Source: CAZQRW01 sp964596115
GTDB taxonomy: Bacteria > Hydrothermota > UBA3072 > B12-G15
NCBI GenBank assembly: GCA_964596115.1
Contig: CAZQRW010000026.1
Coordinates: 1-28,462 of the forward strand
DNA: 28,462 nt
Reading direction: 5' to 3'
How positions within the stretch are numbered: the stretch's first letter is position 1; the number at the start of each line of letters is the position of its first letter. The notes beneath the pieces are model-generated. The model saw nothing but the letters and a program-made list of their open reading frames with translations. It was not told where the DNA came from and did not search any database. Shown piece by piece: positions 1 to 7,768 of this stretch. A program made the translations under genes and the position numbers.

Positions 1-2
1 CT

Positions 3-85
3 CCTACCTCGCTATTTGTTCTATATTGACCCCTACCTTGCTATTTTTTTTATACTTCTCCTACCTTGTCTGTCCCTACCTCGCT
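3..85. repeat. Cluster of four CCTACCTYGCT repeats
   Basis: An 11-base motif, CCTACCTCGCT or a close variant, occurs at 3-13, 32-42, 60-70 (ending TTGTC instead of TCGCT) and 75-85. Start-to-start distances are 29, 28 and 15 bases. The first two copies also share the following ATTT. No open frame explains the repetition, and the array may continue left of the window. It lies 50-130 bases before the mreB promoter, so it may be a regulatory or extragenic repeat. The function is unknown. Confidence 0.6.
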
Positions 86-136
86 TCTCTCATTACTCTA
101 CTTATTTTATAATAACTATACAATAAAACATTTTTG

Positions 137-164
137 TTGACAACTTCTCACTTATCTGTAATAT
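137..164 (+). promoter_or_regulatory. Sigma-70-type promoter of mreB
   Basis: TTGACA (137-142), a 16-base spacer and TAATAT (159-164). The expected start point near 171 would leave a leader of about 12 bases that contains the AAGGAGG ribosome-binding site (172-178). A second TATAAT at 108-113 has no convincing -35 partner. Confidence 0.6.
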
Positions 165-182
165 TCAAGAAAAGGAGGATAA

Positions 183-1223
183 ATGGCTTTTAGATTCAGA
201 ATCCCTGGCATTTCTACCCCTGATTTTGCAGTTGATTTGGGTACTGCAAATACACTAATCTATATACCAGATAGGGGAATTGTTCTTAATGAACCTTCAG
301 TTGTAGCTGTTGACTCAGAGACGAGAAAAACTATTGCCGTAGGTATAGAAGCAAAAAAAATGCTTGGAAGGACCCCGGATGAAATTACTGCAATTAGACC
401 GATGAAGGATGGAGTAATTGCTGATTTTGAAATGGTTGAGGCAATGTTGAGGGGATTTGTGGAAAAGGTCTCAAAAAGGAGGATATTTGTAAAGCCAAGG
501 GTTATTGTTGCAGTTCCATCTGGTATTACCGCTGTGGAAATGAGAGCAGTTAGAGATTCTGTTGAACAGGCAGGTGCTCGAGCAGTTTACTTGATTGCAG
601 AACCTGTGGCTGCTGCCATAGGAGTAGGCTTACCCGTCCAGACACCCTCAGGGAATATGGTTGTTGATATTGGTGGAGGAACCACTGAAATTGCAGTAAT
701 TGCCCTCTCCGGTATCGTTGCGAAAATTTCTATCAGAATAGGTGGAGATGAAATGGACGAAGCCATTCTAACATACATAAAGAAAAAATATAATCTCTTA
801 ATAGGAGAGTCAACCGCAGAAGAAATAAAAATAAGAGTTGGCTCGGCTTTTGAACTTGATGAAAAAAAGGAAATGGAGGTGCACGGTCTTGACATCGTAA
901 CAGGCATCCCAAAAACAATAGTAGCCACTTCAAAAGAAATTAGAACTGCTTTACAGGAACCTATCTCTATGATAATTACAGCAGTAAAACAAGCATTAGA
1001 AAAAACTCCACCAGAACTTGCTTCTGATATTGTAGACAAGGGAATTATAATGTCAGGTGGAGGGGCACTCTTACGTGGAATAGACAAACTAATCTCTGAA
1101 GAAACAAATCTCAGAGTAACAATAGCAAATAGTCCTCTTGAATGTGTTGCGAGGGGAGCTGGAACAGTGCTTGAAAATTTGAATAAGTTTAATCCTTTAT
1201 TGATGACAGCCATAAATAAATGA
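183..1223 (+). CDS. mreB: Rod-shape-determining protein MreB
   Basis: Actin-like ATPase that polymerises under the inner membrane and positions the elongation peptidoglycan machinery. The 346-residue length is typical of the family. The phosphate-1 motif DLGTANTLIY lies near residue 19, the phosphate-2 motif VDIGGGTTEIAV in the middle, and an adenosine-binding SGGGALLRG near residue 291. The start is fixed by AAGGAGG five bases upstream. It is first in the order mreB-mreC-mreD-mrdA and overlaps mreC by 4 bases (ATGA). An antisense open frame across its second half is a coding shadow. The identification rests on motifs and synteny and is secure. Confidence 0.97.
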   Translation: MAFRFRIPGISTPDFAVDLGTANTLIYIPDRGIVLNEPSVVAVDSETRKTIAVGIEAKKMLGRTPDEITAIRPMKDGVIADFEMVEAMLRGFVEKVSKRRIFVKPRVIVAVPSGITAVEMRAVRDSVEQAGARAVYLIAEPVAAAIGVGLPVQTPSGNMVVDIGGGTTEIAVIALSGIVAKISIRIGGDEMDEAILTYIKKKYNLLIGESTAEEIKIRVGSAFELDEKKEMEVHGLDIVTGIPKTIVATSKEIRTALQEPISMIITAVKQALEKTPPELASDIVDKGIIMSGGGALLRGIDKLISEETNLRVTIANSPLECVARGAGTVLENLNKFNPLLMTAINK

Positions 1224-1972
1224 GAAATTTTTTTGCCACATATAGTTTTATTGCCCTTTTATCCCTGTTCCTAATTTTTTCTGGAAAGGCACATAGACTC
1301 CGTTCAGCAAAAATTGTAAGTGATTTTTTTCTCTTTCCTTTGCGATCAAGCATTAAGTATGTCCAAGACTGCGTAAAAGCAAAAAAGAAAAACGAACTTT
1401 TAGAAAATGAAGTAATAAAACTCTCACTCGAAAACCAAAAACTAAAAGAAACAAAAGAAGAAAATTTAAGATTAAAAAATATTCTACAATTCAAAGGGGA
1501 ATTTAAAAAAAGGATAGAACCTTTAACAGTCTTGTCATCATATAAAGAAGCTGGGAACCTATATCTTCTTTGCAAAAGAAGAGGCTACTTCTCTGTTAAT
1601 AAAAATGAAGCTGTAATGGGGTTCTTCGGTATCATTGGTAAAGTCAATAATGCAACAGGAAACATTATCCAGATACAAACACTTCAACATGTAAACTCAA
1701 GGGTTGTTGTAATTGATTCAAGAAGCAGGGTATTTGGGATACTTATATATAAAGGGCAATTTATACTGGATGGAATCCCTTCTACTGCAGACGTTGTTCC
1801 AGGAGACACACTTATTTCATCAGGTATGGGAGCAATTTACCCAAAAGGTATAAATGTTGCAATTGTTAAAAAAATAGAAAAAAATCCATTAAATTATAAA
1901 CTAAAGGTAATTGCAACTCCAATCGAAAACCTCCAATTCCAGGAAGAAGTTTTTGTACTTAAATCGGAATGA
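1220..1972 (+). CDS. mreC: Rod-shape-determining protein MreC
   Basis: Bitopic inner-membrane protein that links MreB to the periplasmic synthesis enzymes. An N-terminal hydrophobic segment (about residues 5-22) is followed by a strongly charged coiled coil (about 50-90, rich in Lys, Glu and Leu), then the β-rich periplasmic region with the family-like stretches GFFGIIGKV, VNSRVVVIDSRSRV and GDTLISSGMGAIYPKG. At 250 residues it is near the lower end of the usual length. Start and stop overlap both neighbours by 4 bases (ATGA), which suggests translational coupling in the mre operon. Confidence 0.93.
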   Translation: MRNFFATYSFIALLSLFLIFSGKAHRLRSAKIVSDFFLFPLRSSIKYVQDCVKAKKKNELLENEVIKLSLENQKLKETKEENLRLKNILQFKGEFKKRIEPLTVLSSYKEAGNLYLLCKRRGYFSVNKNEAVMGFFGIIGKVNNATGNIIQIQTLQHVNSRVVVIDSRSRVFGILIYKGQFILDGIPSTADVVPGDTLISSGMGAIYPKGINVAIVKKIEKNPLNYKLKVIATPIENLQFQEEVFVLKSE

Positions 1973-2454
1973 AAAAATTCTTGATTTTTATTTTATGGAT
2001 TATAGTTCTTATAATGGATATACCTTTTTCACAATTTTTTACAATTTTGAATGCAAATTCACTTTTTATTATTGTCTTTCTCTACTTCTGCTCTGTATTT
2101 ATAAATCCTTGGTTAGGCTTATTCTTGGGTGCTCTAAGTGGATTTATCTACGATCTTTACAACCCATTAACCTTTGGCATACATCTTCTGGCTTTCTCAT
2201 CTATATCCGCTATGATTTTTCTCGTCAAGGATAAAGTTTTCTGGGAAAAATATTCCTCAATGTATGTGCTTGGTTCTATTTCTTTTATTGTTCGTTTATT
2301 AATCAACATACCCTCATTCAAGGGGCTGCTGCTCTCAATAAAGTTGCTCTTTTCTTCTGTATTTCTTGGCACACTCTACTCTATAGTAACTGGGTTAATA
2401 GTTCTTTTTATAATAAATTCAATCAACATAAAAAAAGAGAAAAATGAAATTTAA
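1969..2454 (+). CDS. mreD: Rod-shape-determining protein MreD
   Basis: Small integral membrane protein (161 residues), almost entirely hydrophobic with about five predicted membrane segments. Near residues 50-75 it has the MreD-like stretch GLFLGALSGFIYDLYNP, with acidic and aromatic residues in an otherwise apolar helix. MreD sequences diverge quickly, so the call rests on this stretch, size, topology and position between mreC and mrdA. It overlaps mreC by 4 bases and mrdA by 11. Confidence 0.88.
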   Translation: MKKFLIFILWIIVLIMDIPFSQFFTILNANSLFIIVFLYFCSVFINPWLGLFLGALSGFIYDLYNPLTFGIHLLAFSSISAMIFLVKDKVFWEKYSSMYVLGSISFIVRLLINIPSFKGLLLSIKLLFSSVFLGTLYSIVTGLIVLFIINSINIKKEKNEI

Positions 2455-4171
2455 AATCTTAATTTTAATTGTTGGACTCACATTCTTTGTGCAGTTAGTA
2501 AATCTACAAATCGTCCATTACCATCGCTTTCAAAGCCTTGCTATGAAAAATATTGTAGGCATTGAGACAATTCCTGCACCAAGAGGGATGATATATGATA
2601 GAAACGGAAATATAATTGCAGATTCTTACCCTGTCTATACTTTATTTATTTATCCAAAACAATTCTCTGAAAGTCAAATGTCACAGCTGGTAAAATTAAC
2701 GGGTCTAAAAAGAGAAATTATCCAAAAAAAATTAAAAAAAAATTATAGAATTGTACGAATAGGAAAGTTATCGCTCCCTGTTGCATCCAAAATTGAGGAA
2801 ATCTTAGATGAATTCCCTGGTGTCAGGGTAAAAATAGAGCCAGTAAGATATTATTATTCAGATAAAATCGTATCCCATTTTATCGGTTACACAGGGGAAG
2901 CCTCTCCAGCTGAGATAAAAAAGGGTGAGCTCCCAAAAATTTCTCCGGCAGATATTATTGGGAAAATGGGGATAGAAAAGGAATATAATAATTTACTTAC
3001 AGGTAAGAAGGGGGTAGAATACTATCAGGTAGACGTTTTAGGAAGGATCACTGGAAAAATTCCTGGAATAAAAGATCTTTCTCCAAAAATTGGGAATTCC
3101 CTTTGTTTAACTATCGATATGGACCTCGAGAGATATACTGATTCTCTCTTTAAAAACTATAAAAGGGGGGCTGTAATTGCAATGAATCCAAGAACAGGGG
3201 AAATTCTCATTTATTATTCAAAGCCAGGCATCCCGATTAATCAAATAGTATACGAGAGAAATGAACAAATATGGAAAAGCTTAATCACATCAGAGGATGC
3301 CCCTTTATTTGATAGAATTTCTCAAGGGCAGTATCCATCAGGATCTATATTTAAAATTATTACTGCGGCAATTGGGCTCAAAAACAATATCGTAAATAAA
3401 GAAACAAGATTCAAACCTTGTACTGGAGGAATATACATTGGGAACAAATATATGGCTTGCTGGAAAGCACATGGAAGTCTCGACCTTATTGATGCAATCA
3501 TTCAATCGTGTGATGTCTATTTTTATCAACTTGGAATGAAAATCGGACTTGATACCTTCAGTTTTGATGCAAGAAAACTTGGATTTGGGTCAATTACAGG
3601 AATTGATCTGCCAGAAGAAAAAACAGGCTTAATACCTGATAGAGATTGGTATAATAGATATTTCAGTAAAAAGGGATGGGGAAAGGGTGTTGCTGCCAAT
3701 CTTGCAATTGGACAGGGTGAAGTTCTTGTTACTCCACTTCAAATGGTAAAATTCTTTTCTGGAATTGCTAATATGGGGGTTACATACTCTCCACATCTTT
3801 TAAAATATGCATTATCCCCAACAGGGAAAAGAATATATAAACCAAGGTTACAAGAGGTCCAACTCCCAATAGAGAAATCTTCGATTGCACTTTTGCGTGA
3901 TGCAATGCTCGGAGTAATTGAAAATCCAAAGGGAACAGCACACTGGACAAAAATTCCAGGTGTAAAAGTCTGTGGAAAAACAGGTACAGCTCAGAACCCG
4001 CATGGGAAGGATCACTCTTTGTTTGTAGCCTTTGCACCGTACGAGAATCCTACAATTGTTGTATTTGTAGTTGTTGAAAATGCAGGACATGGATCAACTG
4101 TTGCTGCACCAATAGCAATGAAAATAATAAACAAATACATTAAAAGGGAGGTAAAAATTAAAAATGAATAA
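2444..4171 (+). CDS. mrdA: Penicillin-binding protein 2 (elongasome transpeptidase)
   Basis: Class B PBP that crosslinks peptidoglycan during cell elongation. An N-terminal membrane anchor (about residues 3-22) is followed by the dimerisation/pedestal domain, which begins with APRGMIYDRNG. The transpeptidase domain carries all three active-site motifs: SxxK at Ser301-Lys304 (SIFK), S355-C-D (the SxD form usual in PBP2) and KTGT at 512-515. The 575-residue length is slightly short for PBP2. The start lies inside the end of mreD (11-base overlap). Its stop overlaps the deaminase start by 8 bases, so the deaminase is co-transcribed. Confidence 0.94.
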   Translation: MKFKILILIVGLTFFVQLVNLQIVHYHRFQSLAMKNIVGIETIPAPRGMIYDRNGNIIADSYPVYTLFIYPKQFSESQMSQLVKLTGLKREIIQKKLKKNYRIVRIGKLSLPVASKIEEILDEFPGVRVKIEPVRYYYSDKIVSHFIGYTGEASPAEIKKGELPKISPADIIGKMGIEKEYNNLLTGKKGVEYYQVDVLGRITGKIPGIKDLSPKIGNSLCLTIDMDLERYTDSLFKNYKRGAVIAMNPRTGEILIYYSKPGIPINQIVYERNEQIWKSLITSEDAPLFDRISQGQYPSGSIFKIITAAIGLKNNIVNKETRFKPCTGGIYIGNKYMACWKAHGSLDLIDAIIQSCDVYFYQLGMKIGLDTFSFDARKLGFGSITGIDLPEEKTGLIPDRDWYNRYFSKKGWGKGVAANLAIGQGEVLVTPLQMVKFFSGIANMGVTYSPHLLKYALSPTGKRIYKPRLQEVQLPIEKSSIALLRDAMLGVIENPKGTAHWTKIPGVKVCGKTGTAQNPHGKDHSLFVAFAPYENPTIVVFVVVENAGHGSTVAAPIAMKIINKYIKREVKIKNE

Positions 4172-4616
4172 GAGACCATCCTGGGATGAATACTTTATGC
4201 AAATTACAGAACTCGTTGCAACTCGTTCTACATGTCTGAGGAGAAAGGTTGGAGCAATAATCGTAAAGAACAAGAGAATACTAACAACTGGTTATAACGG
4301 CCCTCCAGAAGGATTAAAGCATTGCGACCAATTGGGAGGATGCCTGAGGGATAAACTCGGCATCCCATCTGGTGAAAGACAGGAATTATCAAGAGCTGTT
4401 CATGCAGAACAGAATGCAATAATACAAGCGGCGAAATTAGGAATATCTATTGATGGTGGTACAATTTATGTCACAAATCACCCTTGCTTTATTTGTGCTA
4501 AAATGCTTATAAATGCCGGTATAAAAAGAATCGTATACAAAGAAGGTTATCCAGATGAGTTTGCAAAGGGAATACTAAAAGAAGCAGGCATAAAAGTTGA
4601 ACAGTTTGGTGTCTGA
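4164..4616 (+). CDS. dCMP deaminase (ComEB-type)
   Basis: Zinc-dependent deaminase converting dCMP to dUMP for thymidylate synthesis. The catalytic signature is complete: H80-A-E82 and P-C108-F-I-C111. The N-terminal half has the family's RSTCLRRKVGAIIV stretch, and cysteines at 24, 54 and 60 may form the second metal site seen in some dCMP deaminases. The 150-residue length is typical. It overlaps mrdA by 8 bases and is the last gene before a 124-base gap. The link to the cell-shape genes is probably only transcriptional. A riboflavin-type or cytidine deaminase is less likely from the sequence around the motifs. Confidence 0.9.
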   Translation: MNKRPSWDEYFMQITELVATRSTCLRRKVGAIIVKNKRILTTGYNGPPEGLKHCDQLGGCLRDKLGIPSGERQELSRAVHAEQNAIIQAAKLGISIDGGTIYVTNHPCFICAKMLINAGIKRIVYKEGYPDEFAKGILKEAGIKVEQFGV

Positions 4617-4700
4617 CCTTAAAAATTTTTATTTTTTAAATATTATTTTGTAAAAGAATACCTGATAATAAAATCACCTCTTCAGACTCCTGTTGTAAGG
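4617..4700. other. AT-rich spacer after the deaminase gene
   Basis: Very AT-rich spacer with a short A5T5 palindrome (about 4621-4632) followed by T-runs. This could weakly terminate the mre-mrdA-deaminase transcript, but there is no GC stem. Nothing else is recognisable before the tRNA promoter. Confidence 0.3.
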
Positions 4701-4729
4701 TTGACAATGGTAAAATATATGTATATTAT
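4701..4729 (+). promoter_or_regulatory. Promoter of tRNA-Leu and the tig-clpP-clpX-lon unit
   Basis: TTGACA (4701-4706), a 17-base spacer and TATTAT (4724-4729), an overlapping alternative -10 being TATATT at 4722. The predicted start near 4736 is about five bases before the mature tRNA 5' end. No other promoter is visible between the tRNA and tig, so it probably drives the following protein genes as well. Confidence 0.7.
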
Positions 4730-4740
4730 TAAACGGTACA

Positions 4741-4822
4741 GCGAGAGTGGCGGAATTGGTATACGCGCTGGATTTAGGATCCAGTGCCCTGAGGCTTGGG
4801 GGTTCGAGTCCCCCCTCTCGCA
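4741..4822 (+). tRNA. tRNA-Leu, anticodon UAG
   Basis: Class II tRNA of 82 bases. The acceptor strands GCGAGAG (4741-4747) and CTCTCGC (4815-4821) pair perfectly, with discriminator A at 4822. The anticodon stem CTGGA/TCCAG encloses the loop TTTAGGA, giving anticodon TAG (CUN leucine codons). A long variable arm and a GGTTCGAGTCC T-arm are present. The 3' CCA is not encoded (the next bases are GAA), so it must be added by CCA transferase. The tig ribosome-binding site begins about 10 bases downstream, which makes this the first member of a mixed tRNA-mRNA transcript. Confidence 0.95.
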
Positions 4823-4843
4823 GAAAATATAAAGGAAGGTATA

Positions 4844-5938
4844 ATGGGTGAATATACTATTGAACTAAAGAAAGATGAGCTCGATAAGAAATTGAATGAA
4901 GTTGCCAAAAGGTATAAAAAGGACCTTTTACTTCCTGGTTTCCGTAAGGGGAGGGCACCTATCCCCTTAATAAAGGTCCGATTCCAAAAGGAACTTGAGG
5001 CCGAAACATTCGAGGCGATTGCTTCTGAAAAACTTGAAGAGATTATAAACAAGTATAAACCATTTATTTATGGAGGTCCAACTGTAAACGATATTAAGAA
5101 AGAAGATTCAGGGGATGTAACTTTAAAAATAGAATTAGATGTTCCTCCTGATATTGAAATTGATTATTCTGGATTGGACATAAATCTACCCTCAAAGGCT
5201 GTAACAGACAAAGATATTAAAAGAGAGGTGCAAAGGTTAAAAGAGATCAATGCGGAATTAAAACCTGTAAAGAGATCCTCTAAAGAAGGGGATAGTGTTT
5301 TAATTAACATAGAATATAAAGGTGGTAAAATATCAAATTACTCTATGGATATAAAAGATGATGCTCTCTCAAAACATATTGTAGGTATTAAACAAGGTGA
5401 AACAACTGAAATAGAATTGGAAACCCCTGAAAATTTCTATATACCGGAGCTTTCTGGATATAAAGGTAAAATTAAAATAGAAATGTTAGAAATAAAGAAA
5501 AAAGTTTATCCTAAAATTGATGATGAATTTGCCAAGAATATGGGCTTTAAATCACTTAATGAAATGCAAAAAAGTATTAAGGAACAATTGGAGAAAGAAA
5601 AATCAGAAAAATACATCGAGGAAATAAAGGAAAAAATAATAGAAAATATTATTAACAAATATAATTTTGAACCTCCAAAATCACTATTGGCTTCATTAGA
5701 AAAACGATTTAAAGATAGAAAAAAAGCACTAAAAGAAGCAAAAAAAATCGCCATCCTTGATAAAATTGTCCTTAAGGAGAATTTGGAAATAACTGAGGAA
5801 GAAATTGATAAAAAAATAGAAGAAATAGCTGAAGGTGTTAAGGAAGAAGAGGTTCTTAACGCATATAAAGAGAACATAAAAACAATGCTCTTAAGAGAAA
5901 AAGCCCTTGATTTCCTTGTTCAGGAGGTGACAAAGTGA
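4844..5938 (+). CDS. tig: Trigger factor
   Basis: Ribosome-bound chaperone and peptidyl-prolyl isomerase. The ribosome-binding signature GFRKGRAP is at residues 32-39. An FKBP-like middle domain spans about residues 145-225 and a Lys/Glu-rich helical C-terminal arm follows. At 364 residues it is clearly shorter than the well-known proteins of about 430, mainly in the C-terminal arm. The open frame extends 16 codons upstream but those codons lie in the tRNA. ATG 4844, preceded by AAGGAAGG, begins MGEYTIELKK, a plausible first strand, and is chosen. The stop overlaps the clpP start. The tig-clpP-clpX-lon order is classical. Confidence 0.93.
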   Translation: MGEYTIELKKDELDKKLNEVAKRYKKDLLLPGFRKGRAPIPLIKVRFQKELEAETFEAIASEKLEEIINKYKPFIYGGPTVNDIKKEDSGDVTLKIELDVPPDIEIDYSGLDINLPSKAVTDKDIKREVQRLKEINAELKPVKRSSKEGDSVLINIEYKGGKISNYSMDIKDDALSKHIVGIKQGETTEIELETPENFYIPELSGYKGKIKIEMLEIKKKVYPKIDDEFAKNMGFKSLNEMQKSIKEQLEKEKSEKYIEEIKEKIIENIINKYNFEPPKSLLASLEKRFKDRKKALKEAKKIAILDKIVLKENLEITEEEIDKKIEEIAEGVKEEEVLNAYKENIKTMLLREKALDFLVQEVTK

Positions 5939-6552
5939 AAAAAATTATCTCTCAAATTCCTTTTGTGATTGAAAAGACTGCTCATGGTGAGAGGGCGTAT
6001 GATATCTATTCAAGATTGCTTAAGGATAGAATTATATTTCTTGGTTCAATTGTTGATGAGAATATGGCAAATGTGATAATAGCTCAACTTCTCTTTCTTG
6101 AGGCACAGGATCCAGAAAGAGATATCTATGTATATATAAACAGCCCTGGTGGTATAGTTTCTGCTGGTCTTGCAATTTATGATACGATCCAATATATCAG
6201 ATCAGATGTATCTACAATCTGTCTTGGTATGGCAGCAAGCATGGCAGCTGTGCTATTATCTGCAGGTACAAAAGGAAAAAGGTACTCACTCCCCCACTCA
6301 AGGATACTCCTTCATCAGCCTATGGGCGGAATTCAAGGTGTAGCAGCTGACATAAAAATCCATGCCGAAGAGATAATGCGTATAAGAAAAATGATAAATG
6401 AAATTCTTGCAAACCATACACAACAACCATTAAAGAAAATCGAAAGAGATACTGACCGGGATTTCTGGATGTCTGCCAATGATGCAAAAAATTATGGTAT
6501 AGTAGATGAAGTAATATCTACAAGGAGTGAAATAAATGCCAAAGGATCTTAG
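5935..6552 (+). CDS. clpP: ATP-dependent Clp protease proteolytic subunit ClpP
   Basis: Serine peptidase that forms the tetradecameric chamber fed by ClpX. The catalytic triad is visible: Ser102 in GMAASMAAVLL, His127 in ILLHQPMGG and Asp176 in DTDRDFWMS. The 205-residue length is typical. The start is GTG at 5935, supported by AGGAGGTGA six bases upstream, and it overlaps the tig stop by 4 bases. Its 3' end overlaps clpX by 17 bases, consistent with coupled synthesis of the two partners. The usual Gln and Gly around the nucleophile (GQAASMGA) are Met and Ala here, an unusual but conservative change. Confidence 0.96.
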   Translation: MKKIISQIPFVIEKTAHGERAYDIYSRLLKDRIIFLGSIVDENMANVIIAQLLFLEAQDPERDIYVYINSPGGIVSAGLAIYDTIQYIRSDVSTICLGMAASMAAVLLSAGTKGKRYSLPHSRILLHQPMGGIQGVAADIKIHAEEIMRIRKMINEILANHTQQPLKKIERDTDRDFWMSANDAKNYGIVDEVISTRSEINAKGS

Positions 6553-7768
6553 ATGCTCTTTCTGTGGAAAAAAATATGAAGAGGTTGATCAATTGATACA
6601 CGGCATTGGGAATACGTACATATGTGGGGACTGTATCCGACTTCTCTATAACATACTGGATGAAGAAACCAATTACAGGATTATGAAGGGCAGAATTAAT
6701 CTTCTAAAACCTCAGGAAATAAAGAAAAAACTCGACGAATATATTATTGGGCAGGAATATGCTAAAAAAGTTTTATCTGTTGCTGTATACAATCACTATA
6801 AGCGAATTCTAAATAAGAAACCAAAGACAGTAGAGGTTGAGAAAAGTAATATTCTTATGATTGGTCCTACCGGTGTTGGAAAAACATACCTTGTACAGAT
6901 ACTCTCAAAAATATTAAATATACCCCTTGCAATTGGTGATGCAACCTCTTTGACAGAGGCTGGCTATGTAGGAGAGGATGTCGAAAACCTTCTGGTGAGA
7001 CTGTTACAGGCTTCAGATTACAACCTTCCCCTTGCTGAAATTGGCATTGTTTATATTGATGAAATAGACAAAATCTCTAGAAAATCAGAGAACCCATCTA
7101 TTACAAGGGATGTATCAGGCGAAGGAGTTCAACAGGCATTATTAAAAATGGTTGAGGGTGATTTTGTCAATATTCCACCTAAGGGAGGTCGAAAACACCC
7201 AGAGCAAGAATTCATAAAGATGAACACAAAAAATATATTATTCATTGCAGGTGGAACCTTTGGTGGTATTGAAAATATAGTAAGAAAAAAAATGGGTGAA
7301 TCTATCGTTGGATTCAATGCCCCACTCTCAAAGATATCCGATCTAAAAAGGCTTGATATATTAAAACACATTGAACCTGAAGATCTTGTAAGATATGGTA
7401 TGATCCCTGAGTTGGTTGGGAGATTTCCAATTATAACGCCTCTCAATGACCTTAGCGAAAATGATCTTGTTACAATCCTCAAAGAACCGAAGAATGCACT
7501 TGTCAAACAGTACAAAAGACTGCTTGAATGGGACGGTGTTAAACTTGAATTTGAGGATGGTGCTCTCAGGGAAATTGCACAAAAAGCCCTAAAAAGGAGC
7601 ACAGGTGCCCGTGCACTCAGAGGAGTAATGGAAGACATTATGCTTGAGATAATGTATATTGTGCCGAATACGCGCAATTTAGAAAAAGTAGTCATAACAA
7701 AGGATAGCATTGTTAATAAAACTGAGCCTTTATACATCTTCAAAACAAAAAAAAGAAAAAAAGCATAA
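6536..7768 (+). CDS. clpX: ATP-dependent Clp protease ATPase subunit ClpX
   Basis: AAA+ unfoldase that delivers substrates to ClpP. The N-terminal zinc-binding domain has Cys7, Cys10, Cys30 and Cys33. Walker A is GPTGVGKT (110-117) and Walker B is VYIDEIDKI (about 172-180). The GYVG pore loop lies at 143-146, and an RKH pore-2 motif is present in GGRKHPEQ. The ClpP-docking loop usually reads IGF and is VGF here (ESIVGFNAP). The 410-residue length is typical. The start lies inside the end of clpP (17-base overlap), and the stop shares one base with the lon start. Confidence 0.97.
   Translation: MPKDLRCSFCGKKYEEVDQLIHGIGNTYICGDCIRLLYNILDEETNYRIMKGRINLLKPQEIKKKLDEYIIGQEYAKKVLSVAVYNHYKRILNKKPKTVEVEKSNILMIGPTGVGKTYLVQILSKILNIPLAIGDATSLTEAGYVGEDVENLLVRLLQASDYNLPLAEIGIVYIDEIDKISRKSENPSITRDVSGEGVQQALLKMVEGDFVNIPPKGGRKHPEQEFIKMNTKNILFIAGGTFGGIENIVRKKMGESIVGFNAPLSKISDLKRLDILKHIEPEDLVRYGMIPELVGRFPIITPLNDLSENDLVTILKEPKNALVKQYKRLLEWDGVKLEFEDGALREIAQKALKRSTGARALRGVMEDIMLEIMYIVPNTRNLEKVVITKDSIVNKTEPLYIFKTKKRKKA

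Noticed and set aside
3..85. CRISPR array at the left edge
   Set aside because: The repeated unit is only 11 bases, spacing is uneven (29, 28, 15), and no cas gene is visible.
587..1213. A 208-codon minus-strand open frame opposite mreB
   Set aside because: Antisense to well-conserved actin-family motifs and Ser/Ile-rich without recognisable features.
4796..4843. N-terminal extension of trigger factor into the tRNA
   Set aside because: The 16 extra codons lie on the 3' part of tRNA-Leu; ATG 4844 has a ribosome-binding site and the expected trigger-factor N-terminus.
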